DNA of 64,000 bases from assembly GCA_014529385.2 (NCBI GenBank), contig CM043948.1:76990291-77054290 (forward strand). The letters are read 5' to 3'. Under the pieces are notes generated by a model, which searched no databases, was not told where the DNA came from, and worked only from the letters and a program-made list of their open reading frames with translations. Both the position numbers and the translations under genes were made by a program. Shown piece after piece: positions 56,177 through 64,000 of the stretch (within the stretch, counting starts at the first letter, position 1; each line of letters opens with the position of its first letter). The stretch is from Adiantum capillus-veneris (lineage: Eukaryota; Streptophyta; Polypodiopsida; Polypodiales; Pteridaceae).

Positions 56177-58673
56177 CTCCCTCCCTAAGGGGAGGTTTCC
56201 ATGGGGTGGGGACAAGAGAAGAGGGGTATGGGAGCTTGGCTTGTGAAAAGCCCCCATCATTAGCCCTCCCCTTTTGGATAGAGGCATTCATGTCTCTAGC
56301 TCTGTTTCTTCTTCCGCTTAGCTGTAGGATCCGATATCGAGTTGCCTTCTGAATTAGCCATTTCATTTGGCCATTGGTGAGATTTCTGGGATATTCATGA
56401 ATCTGTAACAGGTCCGGGTGATAGCTTGTTCCTTGGAATAGTGTCGGTTGATTAAAGGGGAAGCCCATGGCTTCCAGAACTTTGTACCAGTGTCCTCCTG
56501 AATCCCAGGTGAAAAATAGGATCATTGTCTGCAGTGTCCGAACAATAAAATTTGCATGCCAAATTGAACCAAATTTGTAACCACCAGTAGCGAGAGGGGA
56601 AATGAGCATCTTGGCTCTTACAAAGACAGAACTGAAAATTATGATTCCCAAGAGTGTACCAAGAATCCACCATATATGGCCGCCTTGTTGGTGTGGTGAG
56701 CTCAAGTTGTCTTCAGAATCCTGCTTACTGCCATGACTAGAAAAAACTGCAAGCATATCATGCTTCTTTTGGGTGTGCTCAAACATGTCAGCTTCCTTTA
56801 CTGATGCTAATAGCAAGCCACCTACCTTGCGGCTTAAATACAAGCGTAATCCACTTACCTTTCTCCAAAGAGAGGATGCACTATTTGTAAAACATTGTAC
56901 CAAATTGCGAATGAGGTCTTCATTCTTGCATTCTATCAGGCTTTTGTCTATCCATGGCTCCTTTGCTCTTATCTCCAGGCTGATCTTCTCTCTATATGTT
57001 ATAGTGGCTAGCCATAGCCATAGGTCTGATGCATCCCATGCAAACACAATGTTGTGTTGTGGAGGAGTTTGGAACATCCTTAAAAGGTTGGCAACATATT
57101 GATCATCAAACTTACTATGAACATCCTCACATAAACTGGAGGCATTACCCATCTCCAAGTTTATAACACTACACAATAAAGTCTTGCTCGGCTGCCAAGC
57201 CTCTGGAGAAATATCCAACTCCAAACCTTCAGTCATACTTACCTCTTCGTTATGGTCCTCAAGTGAAACTGCCTTGATGCAAGATTCCTTTAGCTTGCTA
57301 CACTGTCCTGGGTCCATGCTGGTGCACAGGCTTCCGTTTTCAAAGCCCTCCCCTTTGCTTGATATGTTGTCCACCTTCTGCAAAGCCTTGCTAGCAGGCT
57401 GGTCTTCCTCTTCTCTTGTATCTTTCATGCCCTTTGCATTTCTCTTACTCTGACGAGGCCTAATCAACACTTTACACCTTCTTACCCTTACTGCCCAATG
57501 CTGTCGATTGATCGCTTTGGTGCCTATTTCATTCAAGGTTAAAGATGTACTCACATTTGTAACATAATTTTCTTGACTTACCTCCCCCACCTGGGTAGCA
57601 TCTTTTGATTCTTTAACCTCTTGTTCCACTGCTTTAGTTCTTTGAATAAACTTCTCGCTTGATCCTTCTTCGGTTACCTTCATCTTGACCTCTTCTGCAA
57701 GACCAATGATACTTGGTGTGCGGGTACCAATTGATGGTGGGCGTAGGATGATTGTAAGTGGTGATTGTGGCGGACGTAGAATTTGTGTTGGTGGGGCTGG
57801 TGCTCGGGGTGGGGGTGTTCTTTCTCTAGGGGGTGACAATTGGTTCCTCCTACCTCCTCTATTATAGTTTTGTCGTGGTTTGTGACAGTAGTACATACCG
57901 TGACCGTCTTCTCCACAGTTGTAGCAGTGATACTCTCTGTTTTGTCGTCGTGCTCTTCCAGGGTCTTGATCTCTTTCTTGACTCCTCCCTTGCTGTATTA
58001 AGTGGATAGACAAACTCTGCAGTTGGTCAGTAATATGGGCCAACATATCTTGTTGGTCATCTCTTACCCCAAGAGCCGGCGGTGGTGGTGGAATGGTGGT
58101 TGTCATAGTTGTTGGTCGACGTGATGTTCCTGCTTCTATTGACTCGGTTTCTTTGGCTTTCATTCGCAGCTTCTTGTCCTTAAGGCGAGCAATCTCAACG
58201 GCTAACTCGTACATAGCCGGGAATCTACCTTTCACCTTCTCCTTGAGAAGCGGCCATAAGCCATGCATGAACCGATCTTTTTTTAGGAAATCGGGTGCAG
58301 CTTCCCCCCTTGCCAGTGACTCAACCCACCGTTCCCACAAATCCACAAATTTGGACTCATAGGTGGCATATTCTAAAAGACCCTCCTGCTTCAAGTCTCT
58401 CAACTTGTCCCACAACTTTTCTGAAGTGGTACCTCCCCCAAAGCGCCTCTTAAAAGCGGTTTTTAAGGGTTCCCAGTCATCCTTGGTTGCTTGTGGAAGT
58501 GCATTGTACCATGATCTAGCTTCTAGCTTCATGAGATGCTTAAAGATTCTAACCCGGGATTCATCCGTATCTTTGTTGCTCACTACACATGCTACTTCAA
58601 AGTCATCTAGGAATTCTGTTACCAAATCCTCCTCCTTCTTTCCTTTAAATGTTGGAAATGCTACACTTGCCAT
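56118..58673 (-). CDS. Gag with zinc knuckle joined to an unidentified membrane-spanning region (851 residues)
   Basis: Open from ATG at 58673 ('MASVAFPTFKGKKEEDL'); the frame extends ten codons upstream only via GTG. Numbering here is from that upstream codon. Residues 20-190 are a Ty3-type capsid ('EARSWYNALPQATKDDWEPL', 'FKRRFGGG', 'YESKFVDLWERWVESL'). 205-310 is Pro/Arg-rich with a perfect CX2CX4HX4C knuckle (Cys260, Cys263, His268, Cys273). 340-500 is Ser/Glu/Lys-rich. 500-665 is unidentified ('WDASDLWLWLATITYREKIS'). 677-695 is one strong hydrophobic segment, 'IWWILGTLLGIIIFSSVFV', followed by 165 residues without homology I know. The last 19 residues are encoded past the polypurine tract in the LTR. 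A capsid-knuckle Gag usually ends soon after the knuckle, so the tail is an addition. It could be envelope-like or a captured host segment; neither is shown. Confidence 0.75.
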   Translation of the reverse strand: MASVAFPTFKGKKEEDLVTEFLDDFEVACVVSNKDTDESRVRIFKHLMKLEARSWYNALPQATKDDWEPLKTAFKRRFGGGTTSEKLWDKLRDLKQEGLLEYATYESKFVDLWERWVESLARGEAAPDFLKKDRFMHGLWPLLKEKVKGRFPAMYELAVEIARLKDKKLRMKAKETESIEAGTSRRPTTMTTTIPPPPPALGVRDDQQDMLAHITDQLQSLSIHLIQQGRSQERDQDPGRARRQNREYHCYNCGEDGHGMYYCHKPRQNYNRGGRRNQLSPPRERTPPPRAPAPPTQILRPPQSPLTIILRPPSIGTRTPSIIGLAEEVKMKVTEEGSSEKFIQRTKAVEQEVKESKDATQVGEVSQENYVTNVSTSLTLNEIGTKAINRQHWAVRVRRCKVLIRPRQSKRNAKGMKDTREEEDQPASKALQKVDNISSKGEGFENGSLCTSMDPGQCSKLKESCIKAVSLEDHNEEVSMTEGLELDISPEAWQPSKTLLCSVINLEMGNASSLCEDVHSKFDDQYVANLLRMFQTPPQHNIVFAWDASDLWLWLATITYREKISLEIRAKEPWIDKSLIECKNEDLIRNLVQCFTNSASSLWRKVSGLRLYLSRKVGGLLLASVKEADMFEHTQKKHDMLAVFSSHGSKQDSEDNLSSPHQQGGHIWWILGTLLGIIIFSSVFVRAKMLISPLATGGYKFGSIWHANFIVRTLQTMILFFTWDSGGHWYKVLEAMGFPFNQPTLFQGTSYHPDLLQIHEYPRNLTNGQMKWLIQKATRYRILQLSGRRNRARDMNASIQKGRANDGGFSQAKLPYPSSLVPTPWKPPLREGVIKGIRKVRKKIKYDYVNI

Positions 58674-58993
58674 GATTACTGAGAGAGAGCTAGAAAGACA
58701 CACTGCTTAGCTTGCAAAAGTTTTTTTTCTTCTTTACAAGGAGGTGTGTATACCCTCTTATACTAGGACATAGATTAAAACTTCAAACGGTACATTGCCT
58801 TGTACCAAAGGTAAGACAAATGGTTAATCTGATGCCAGAACCTCCAAAAACCACTCCCTACCCGGCATGGTGTCAATGACGTGCTGGTAGTGAGCCTTCA
58901 AATCCAATATTACCTTGATTGAGCGTACACGTGTTGGTATGTGTGATCTGTCTTGAGGTAGGTTGTACTGATTCATGTGAAGCTTAGAGGTGC

Positions 58994-59218
58994 TTAGTCA
59001 CTGTCCAAGCTTGTGGGAGAGGGTGGTGTTCTTTCCTGAAACAAACTCAGTAGATCCCTAGTTTCTCTAGTGAGAGTGTGAGCCAATGATTCCGTTATCT
59101 GTGCTGCAGCATCAGGTGCGACTTGAAAACTGACTGTGATATTTACCTCGATGACTTGAGTTACTCGATTCTCAAAGTAGAATAGTGTTGATTCTCTATT
59201 GTGTAGAGCTCCTTCCAT
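58994..59218 (-). CDS. Small leader frame 2 of the gag-only element
   Basis: 74 residues, 'MEGALHNRESTLFYFENRVT' then 'AQITESLAHTLTRETRDLLS', ending 'PPSPTSLDSD'. It overlaps the end of the upstream leader frame by 23 bases in another frame and ends 320 bases before the gag ATG. It may continue the first leader protein by frameshift, or be a by-product of the leader. No family is recognised. Confidence 0.3.
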   Translation of the reverse strand: MEGALHNRESTLFYFENRVTQVIEVNITVSFQVAPDAAAQITESLAHTLTRETRDLLSLFQERTPPSPTSLDSD

Positions 59219-59459
59219 TTTGTTGTTGTGGGTTGGTTGTAGGTTGCGGACATGGTTTCGACCTTCTCCTTCTTCTTCTTGGCACTTGGCCTATGTATAT
59301 CCACTGGGTTTGGCGTGTTGGTTGACTCTCCCACTGCAAATCGATTACCGTTACGCCTGGCACTCGAGCTTCGATGGAGATGTGGAGTTCGTCTAGTTGT
59401 GCTTGGAGCTCTTCTTCTTCTGTCATCCAATTAGAAAATCGTGCTAGCCATTCATCCAT
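59196..59459 (-). CDS. Small leader frame 1 of the gag-only element
   Basis: 87 residues starting 51 bases after the primer site: 'MDEWLARFSNWMTEEEELQA' and 'QLDELHISIEARVPGV', a helix likely to form a coiled coil, then a basic run 'PRRRRRRSK'. It is the first ATG frame of the transcript. The acidic helix followed by an Arg cluster could bind RNA, but this is inference. No family is recognised. Confidence 0.35.
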   Translation of the reverse strand: MDEWLARFSNWMTEEEELQAQLDELHISIEARVPGVTVIDLQWESQPTRQTQWIYIGQVPRRRRRRSKPCPQPTTNPQQQNGRSSTQ

Positions 59460-59510
59460 TCACAATAGTTTAGGGGTTTCAGTCTTGTAAACTGAAGGGT
59501 TTCATGAAAA

Positions 59511-59530
59511 GCTCCTCAGTGGGGGCACCA
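59511..59530 (-). promoter_or_regulatory. Primer-binding site of the gag-only element
   Basis: TGGTGCCCCCACTGAGGAGC on the minus strand, two bases inside the 5' LTR end. The first 18 bases equal those at 13364-13381, so both elements use the same tRNA primer. Confidence 0.75.
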
Positions 59531-59532
59531 AA

Positions 59533-59742
59533 TGAAGGGAGCAAAGCGAACCCCGAACCCCGACAGCCTCTAAAACACCGGGGACCGAATGGCGCACCTT
59601 GAGCCTGTCATGGTAAAGCAAACAGGGGGCACCACCTAGCTTCAGCGGCTAGGACGCAAACAACACACCACCATAACAAAGTTTTCATCCAAGAGAGATG
59701 GATGCTTGGGAGTAGTGATGAAGAGGAAAGGGAATGAGATCA

Positions 59743-59805
<63 letters not shown>

Positions 59806-60203
59806 GGGAGGGGGTATAGCGGTTTAGTACTTAGGCACCACAAAAGGATGGCGAATCCGCACACCCTTCACACATACACAAGCTCACTCCAAACACAAGA
59901 CTAGGTGGCGATTCCGCACACCTGACATGGGCAAAACATTGCAAGACAACATACCCACAAAACCTCAAGCTTATTTAGAGAATAAGGTGATGAAATTGGG
60001 AGCATAGGGTAGGGGAATGAGAAGGGAGAGAGTGGTAGAGCACATGGAGGATAGGTGGGAGTTGATGGCGAAGACTCGCACGAGGGTTATGGCCATAATC
60101 CTTCATTTAGTTGCCCTTCATCTTCCATAGCCCAAGGGTGTAGAGGTCATGCTCAAGACGAGCATGGTGATTGCGGTGATGGTGATGGTGTGGGTGTGTG
60201 TGT
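59533..60203 (-). repeat. 5' LTR of the gag-only element, truncated
   Basis: Aligns with 54697-55355 and then diverges between 60204 and about 60222 in a GT run. About 800 bases of LTR are missing relative to the 3' copy, replaced by the sequence that carries the 1113-residue frame. Confidence 0.75.
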
Positions 60204-60540
60204 GTTAGGGGCACACAGCCCTAACAGGTATTCAATGCAAGTAACATGCAGTTATTTAGGAAATAGGAACAGTACACTGAGTATTCATACACAATACTGC
60301 AAAGTAAATAAGTAAAGAACACCATAAGGAAGAGGAAGAGAGACTGCCATCAGATTATCTTCATCATCATCACCCAATTACAGAGAGTAAACAGTAGTAC
60401 GAGATCAGGAGAGAGAGAACTGCATCGACAGGAATGCCCATAACGGCCCCTCGTCATCAGATACCATAAGGCACATTCACAACTACCCAAAATTATAAGT
60501 ACTAATGTCCACATATCCCTAAGGTTCAAAAGTTAAAGGT
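60204..60540 (-). other. Candidate 3' LTR / 3' flank of the element carrying the 1113-residue frame
   Basis: The junction carries an inverted repeat, TGTTAGGG at 60204 and CCCTAACA at 60220-60227, with 8 bases between, of the form seen at LTR ends. On the minus strand this would be the end of an LTR running from about 60513 to 60204. No second copy is in the window, so the call is tentative. Confidence 0.3.
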
Positions 60541-60542
60541 CT

Positions 60543-63500
60543 TTAGTTATAGTTCAAAAAGTAATAGCCTGACTGCCCTGATAAATCAAGCACTAACACC
60601 TGGCACACCTGGTGGGCAAGGTTTCTCCAACCTTGTGAGAACCCACAATATCCCTTGATCAAAAATTCATCCACCAGCTGATCCTTGAATTCAGTTTGTT
60701 GTGAAACTGCTGTTGTAGTTGGAGTTTCCTTGTCACATTCTTCAACCTCTGAATCCACTTGAACTGTAACTGCCTCCTTAGTACTTTCAATGTCCTGATA
60801 GAGTATCTCATCCACAATCATTTGCACTGGATCATTTAAGTCGTGAATTCCTCCTGCAGCTTCTGTGTCCTCCTCTGCAACATCTTTAGCATGTCCTGTA
60901 GCTACACCTTTCCTTGTGTCTTCAGTAATATGCTCCTGCACTTCTACTGCCGCATCAGTTCCTGCAAACACTTCAGAATTTTTATTAACAAACACTTGCT
61001 CAGATTGTTGGCCTTCTTGTTGCTGCAGCTGCATCTTCAGATCCTCCAACTGCTCTTTTAGGTCAGTATACTGCTTCTCCATAAACAAGTTTTCCTCCTT
61101 CATCTCCTCCTCTGCAAACATCTGATATGGTTTACTCACCACATCATACACCATGACTTTCATTTTCTCCCAAACTCTCTTCATGTACTCCATCACTTCA
61201 GTCTTCATTTTCTCCACAACTGTTGAATTGAGATACCTTCTACAAAGTAGAAAAATCTCCTCTTCTTCAAGTGATTTCAAGTCTTTAGGCCCATTTTCAT
61301 ATTCAAGTGAATATCCAAATTCAGTAGCAGGTTTAGGTTTAGGTTCAGGGTCAGGTTCAGGTTTCCCTTCAAGAAGAATGAAGAAAGATTCAAGGTAGGA
61401 TGTAAACTTTGCAACCATTAGACACTGTCTCTTGAACACATCCAATATCTCTGCATGTAGATGCAACACTCGAAGACTTGATTTAGACTCCGCATGCCAA
61501 ATCAATTGATTTCCTTGAAAATCTTGATTCAAGAAAAACCAAAATTGATATGCTTCTTCATCAAACTGATCTGATTTAAGGCTTAAAAATAACAGATTGA
61601 ACTCTCCTTTTCGCATAAAAAACACCACCAAGATGGCTTGCTCACATTTCTCCTTGAAAATAGAAAGAAATCCACTTTGTAGTAGCTGCAAAACTGTCCA
61701 ATCAGTGATATCTCCCTGAAACTGAAAACTTTTGACTTCTGCTCCTTGAAAAACTTCCCTTATTTTATCAAGCATGAAGATATAAAACCAATGAGATATA
61801 AGAATATCAACATCATCTCCTCCATCAACAACATCACATAGAAATGTAGAATTATCTCCAAGAAAATCCACTTCACCATCATCAAGAACTTCCAAAATAC
61901 TTGCATAATCATCGGTCAAAACCATCTCCTCAGCATCAACAAAACCATTGACATCAGAAACTTGGTATAAATCATCAAGAATATCATCAAGAAAGTGAAC
62001 TTCCTTGAAAACAAATGAACTTCCAATATCCTTGACTGAATTTGTAAAAGAACCAACATCATACAGATCATTGATAACAACATCATCATTCAAGAAACCT
62101 TCTGTAACATCAAGATTTGAAGAAAACTCCACATTCTTGATTTGAGTAAGTTGAAGCTTCAAGTCCTCAATTTGATTATCCTTGTTCAAAACAACTTGCT
62201 TAAGAGCATCATGAACTTCATAACAGTAAGAAATATGCAAGTCAAATTCCTCTCGAACCTGAGAAATCTCCACCATCAATGATGCCTTTTCTTCTTGAAG
62301 TTGATTGATTTTGGAAAGCGCTTCATTTGTCGCAACCATACTTGAATGCCTCTCATTATCCAACTCTAATGAGAGATTGTTGATCATCTCTGCTTGAGAA
62401 ATAGCAAGACTTTGATATTCAGCAAATTCAGGTACTAAAATTCTTTGCAAATCAAGAATCTGCGGATCAGGGACTTGAATTCTGAAACTTTGCAAATCAA
62501 GAACCTTTGGTATCAAAACTGGTAATTCAGGGATCTGAAATTGAAGATCCTTGTCTTCACAACCTGAATAATTCATATCCACTCTCGGAAATTGGCTTTC
62601 ACTCTTCAAAACTCCAAAAAACTCTTCTCCATCAACACAAACACCTTCTGGACTGTCACCTGTCACGTATTCCTCATCAAGATTCATCAAAAACTGATTC
62701 ATCACATCATCCTCATCCTTAGCACACATTATGTCTTTATCTATCTTCAGCTCTTCCACTGCATTACACTGAAATTTGATGTCTCCCTCAATTTCAACAT
62801 CTTCAAGATTGATGTCAAATGTTGGTATATGGGTTTGTATGGGATATTGGTGGCTTCTCTCACTCACTCCCAATTGTATTCCCTTCTTCTCAATCAGTAA
62901 TTCTTCTTTTGGGCAACTGTCCTTCTCTTCCTGCAAAGAGGTGAGTCTCTTCGATGTGAGGTTTGGGGATAGCTGGCAATCCTCTTGGCTCCTTTGGCTC
63001 ATGAGTTGCTCCTGGCTTCCTCCTTCTTCCTTCATCATCTTTTGGACTATATCTCCCTTGCATTGAACAAACTCTCCTTCCTGAATCAACTTCTTCTCTT
63101 CAGAAATCTGAGTATCTATAGCTTTCATCCCATATTTAGAAACATCAAAATCAGATTGAAAAACTTCAGGTGCTGAAAATTCAAATTCAGGCTTTGAAAC
63201 TTCAGTTTTTGAAATTGCAGGTGCCTGAAAAACTGTTGGTACTTCAACATTGTGCAAACCCTTGAGTCTATTTGGAGTGTGGTTTTGGGATACTAAGTGC
63301 TCCTTTTGGCTTCTTTGGCTCTCAAGATGCTCTTTTTCTTCTGCCCTTTCCAACATCACCTTCTTGACTTCTTCAGGTTGGCTTTGTGCTTGAGCTTCTT
63401 TCATTGATTTGGGACTTTCAACAAGTGCATTTGGAGAAGTTAAACATGATTGTACTTGATTGTTCCCAACCAAGGGGAACATTGGTGTTGTAACTCCCCA

Positions 63501-63884
63501 GTCATCATCACTTTCATCTTCCTCCTGAAACTGATCTTCATACTTCTCTGTCAAGCCTTCAATTGCTTCTTGTAACACCTGTATCCTACACATACTAGAG
63601 CACGACTTTCTTCTTTTTCCTTCACGACCTTCATGCCAGTCTTCTGCCTTGTCAAGAAGATTAGAAAAATCATCCAAATCCTCTTGTGCATCACATAGTT
63701 CCTCATGATCTGGTGCATCTCGAAAAGATCTGACAATTCGATACAACTTCTTGCATAGTTTATGCATACAGTATTTGACACATACATCTTCCTTTTGACA
63801 TGGCTTGCACACATAAGGACATTGCTTTGCACAGTGCCCATCTTTTTGACAAATAGCACACTTTTTCTTCTTCTTCTTTGCCAT
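60543..63884 (-). CDS. 1113-residue protein with N-terminal CCHC zinc knuckle, unidentified
   Basis: One uninterrupted ATG-initiated frame of 3.3 kb. It begins with a run of Lys, then a perfect CX2CX4HX4C knuckle (Cys9, Cys12, His17, Cys22: 'CAICQKDGHCAKQC'), followed by more Cys ('CPYVCKPCQ', 'VCVKYCMHKLC'). Residues 115-480 are acidic and Ser/Gln-rich with repeated 'SQRSQ' and 'PEFEFSAPEVFQ' phrases. About 490-580 is a strong coiled coil ('NEALSKINQLQEEKASLMVE'). 580-830 has repeated acidic hydrophobic phrases and folded-looking parts ('QFWFFLNQDFQGNQLIW'). About 838-851 is a Pro-Glu-Lys repeat ('PEPDPEPKPKP'). About 925-958 is a second coiled coil ('LKEQLEDLKMQLQQQ'). No protease, polymerase, capsid or membrane domain is visible. 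The lack of introns and its position inside broken LTR sequence suggest a retrotransposon ORF, but a host gene is not excluded. Unrecognised. Confidence 0.7.
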   Translation of the reverse strand: MAKKKKKKCAICQKDGHCAKQCPYVCKPCQKEDVCVKYCMHKLCKKLYRIVRSFRDAPDHEELCDAQEDLDDFSNLLDKAEDWHEGREGKRRKSCSSMCRIQVLQEAIEGLTEKYEDQFQEEDESDDDWGVTTPMFPLVGNNQVQSCLTSPNALVESPKSMKEAQAQSQPEEVKKVMLERAEEKEHLESQRSQKEHLVSQNHTPNRLKGLHNVEVPTVFQAPAISKTEVSKPEFEFSAPEVFQSDFDVSKYGMKAIDTQISEEKKLIQEGEFVQCKGDIVQKMMKEEGGSQEQLMSQRSQEDCQLSPNLTSKRLTSLQEEKDSCPKEELLIEKKGIQLGVSERSHQYPIQTHIPTFDINLEDVEIEGDIKFQCNAVEELKIDKDIMCAKDEDDVMNQFLMNLDEEYVTGDSPEGVCVDGEEFFGVLKSESQFPRVDMNYSGCEDKDLQFQIPELPVLIPKVLDLQSFRIQVPDPQILDLQRILVPEFAEYQSLAISQAEMINNLSLELDNERHSSMVATNEALSKINQLQEEKASLMVEISQVREEFDLHISYCYEVHDALKQVVLNKDNQIEDLKLQLTQIKNVEFSSNLDVTEGFLNDDVVINDLYDVGSFTNSVKDIGSSFVFKEVHFLDDILDDLYQVSDVNGFVDAEEMVLTDDYASILEVLDDGEVDFLGDNSTFLCDVVDGGDDVDILISHWFYIFMLDKIREVFQGAEVKSFQFQGDITDWTVLQLLQSGFLSIFKEKCEQAILVVFFMRKGEFNLLFLSLKSDQFDEEAYQFWFFLNQDFQGNQLIWHAESKSSLRVLHLHAEILDVFKRQCLMVAKFTSYLESFFILLEGKPEPDPEPKPKPATEFGYSLEYENGPKDLKSLEEEEIFLLCRRYLNSTVVEKMKTEVMEYMKRVWEKMKVMVYDVVSKPYQMFAEEEMKEENLFMEKQYTDLKEQLEDLKMQLQQQEGQQSEQVFVNKNSEVFAGTDAAVEVQEHITEDTRKGVATGHAKDVAEEDTEAAGGIHDLNDPVQMIVDEILYQDIESTKEAVTVQVDSEVEECDKETPTTTAVSQQTEFKDQLVDEFLIKGYCGFSQGWRNLAHQVCQVLVLDLSGQSGYYFLNYN

Positions 63885-64000
63885 TAATCACCCATCAACA
63901 AAATAGAGAGCATTTGTACCTCTTTAAACCCTGAAACTGCTTAAACTGCATTGCAAACTAAAATACCTGAAACTGTAGTCTGTAAACTGAAAAATTGAAA
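63885..64000. other. Leader upstream of the 1113-residue frame
   Basis: Contains short repeats of the form ctgaaact(g/t) (63928-63990), which on the minus strand precede the ATG. No primer site is visible before the window ends. Confidence 0.3.

Larger units (their letters stand above)
54697..60203 (-). mobile_element. Young gag-only LTR retrotransposon (pol absent)
   Basis: Minus-strand element with 3' LTR 54697-56176, polypurine tract TTAGGGAGGGAG (56177-56188), one large frame (56118-58673), two small leader frames, primer site 59511-59530 and a 5' LTR from 59533 that is broken at about 60203. By eye the two LTRs differ at only a few percent over 500 bases, so the element is recent. No protease, polymerase or integrase is present, so it would need enzymes from another element. 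It shares its primer site with 2775-15331. Confidence 0.8.

Noticed and set aside
62507-63176. Plus-strand frames of 63-102 residues
   Set aside because: They are antisense shadows of the 1113-residue minus-strand frame.

Overview
The window is repeat-dense nuclear DNA of a land plant. A fern or another large-genome, non-crop plant is the best guess. This is inference from several signs: PLS/DYW-type pentatricopeptide (PPR) pseudogenes, a plant-style cytosolic/peroxisomal enoyl-CoA delta isomerase, spliceosomal introns, plant Ty3 and Ty1/copia retrotransposons (initiator-Met primer site, chromodomain-like integrase tails), L1-type LINE tails, and many long (GA)n, (CT)n and (GT)n microsatellites. 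No bacterial or viral genome organisation is seen.

Layout. 1-525 is the 3' end of a Ty1/copia element with its LTR. 640-18.5 kb is a nest of Ty3 elements. A degraded plus-strand gag (1896-2774) is interrupted by a complete but inactivated minus-strand Ty3 element with two LTRs (2775-15331), and the gag resumes at 15332. That element carries two later insertions of its own: a 2.8 kb LTR-like insertion with a perfect 5-bp target duplication in the protease (8071-10871), and a 924-bp TRIM with its own LTRs, Met-tRNA primer site and polypurine tract in the gag (11576-12499). Beyond it, two chromodomain-type integrase tails face each other (15572-16217 plus; 16540-18540 minus).

18.9-25.1 kb is the only clearly genic part. 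It holds an unidentified minus-strand gene with phase-consistent introns (18917-20477) and an intact enoyl-CoA delta isomerase gene (23180-23875, minus). 26.7-32.3 kb carries two PPR pseudogene blocks, both minus strand. 35-38.7 kb is a minus-strand Ty3 element with an open 680-residue reverse transcriptase-RNase H frame of a type that resembles fungal Ty3 lineages. 40.9-44.5 kb is a 1.76-kb tandem segmental duplication in which each unit ends in a (GT)n(GA)n tract. 45-53 kb holds LINE 3' ends, a Ty3 pol remnant split by a LINE, and a palindrome cluster with a CACTA-like terminus.

54.7-60.2 kb is a young LTR element with an open frame of about 850 residues that joins Gag (with a zinc knuckle) to an unidentified membrane-spanning region, and it has no pol. 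60.2-64 kb contains an uninterrupted 1113-residue frame that starts with a CCHC zinc knuckle and matches no family I recognise. These last two open frames, together with the fungal-like Ty3 element, are the most unusual content.

How the parts relate. The elements form a readable time series: oldest gag, then the two-LTR element, then the TRIM and the 2.8 kb insertion. The 2775-15331 and 54697-60203 elements share an identical 18-base primer-binding site, so the pol-less element could depend on enzymes from relatives of the first. All gene identities come from reading translated motifs by eye, and no database search was possible.
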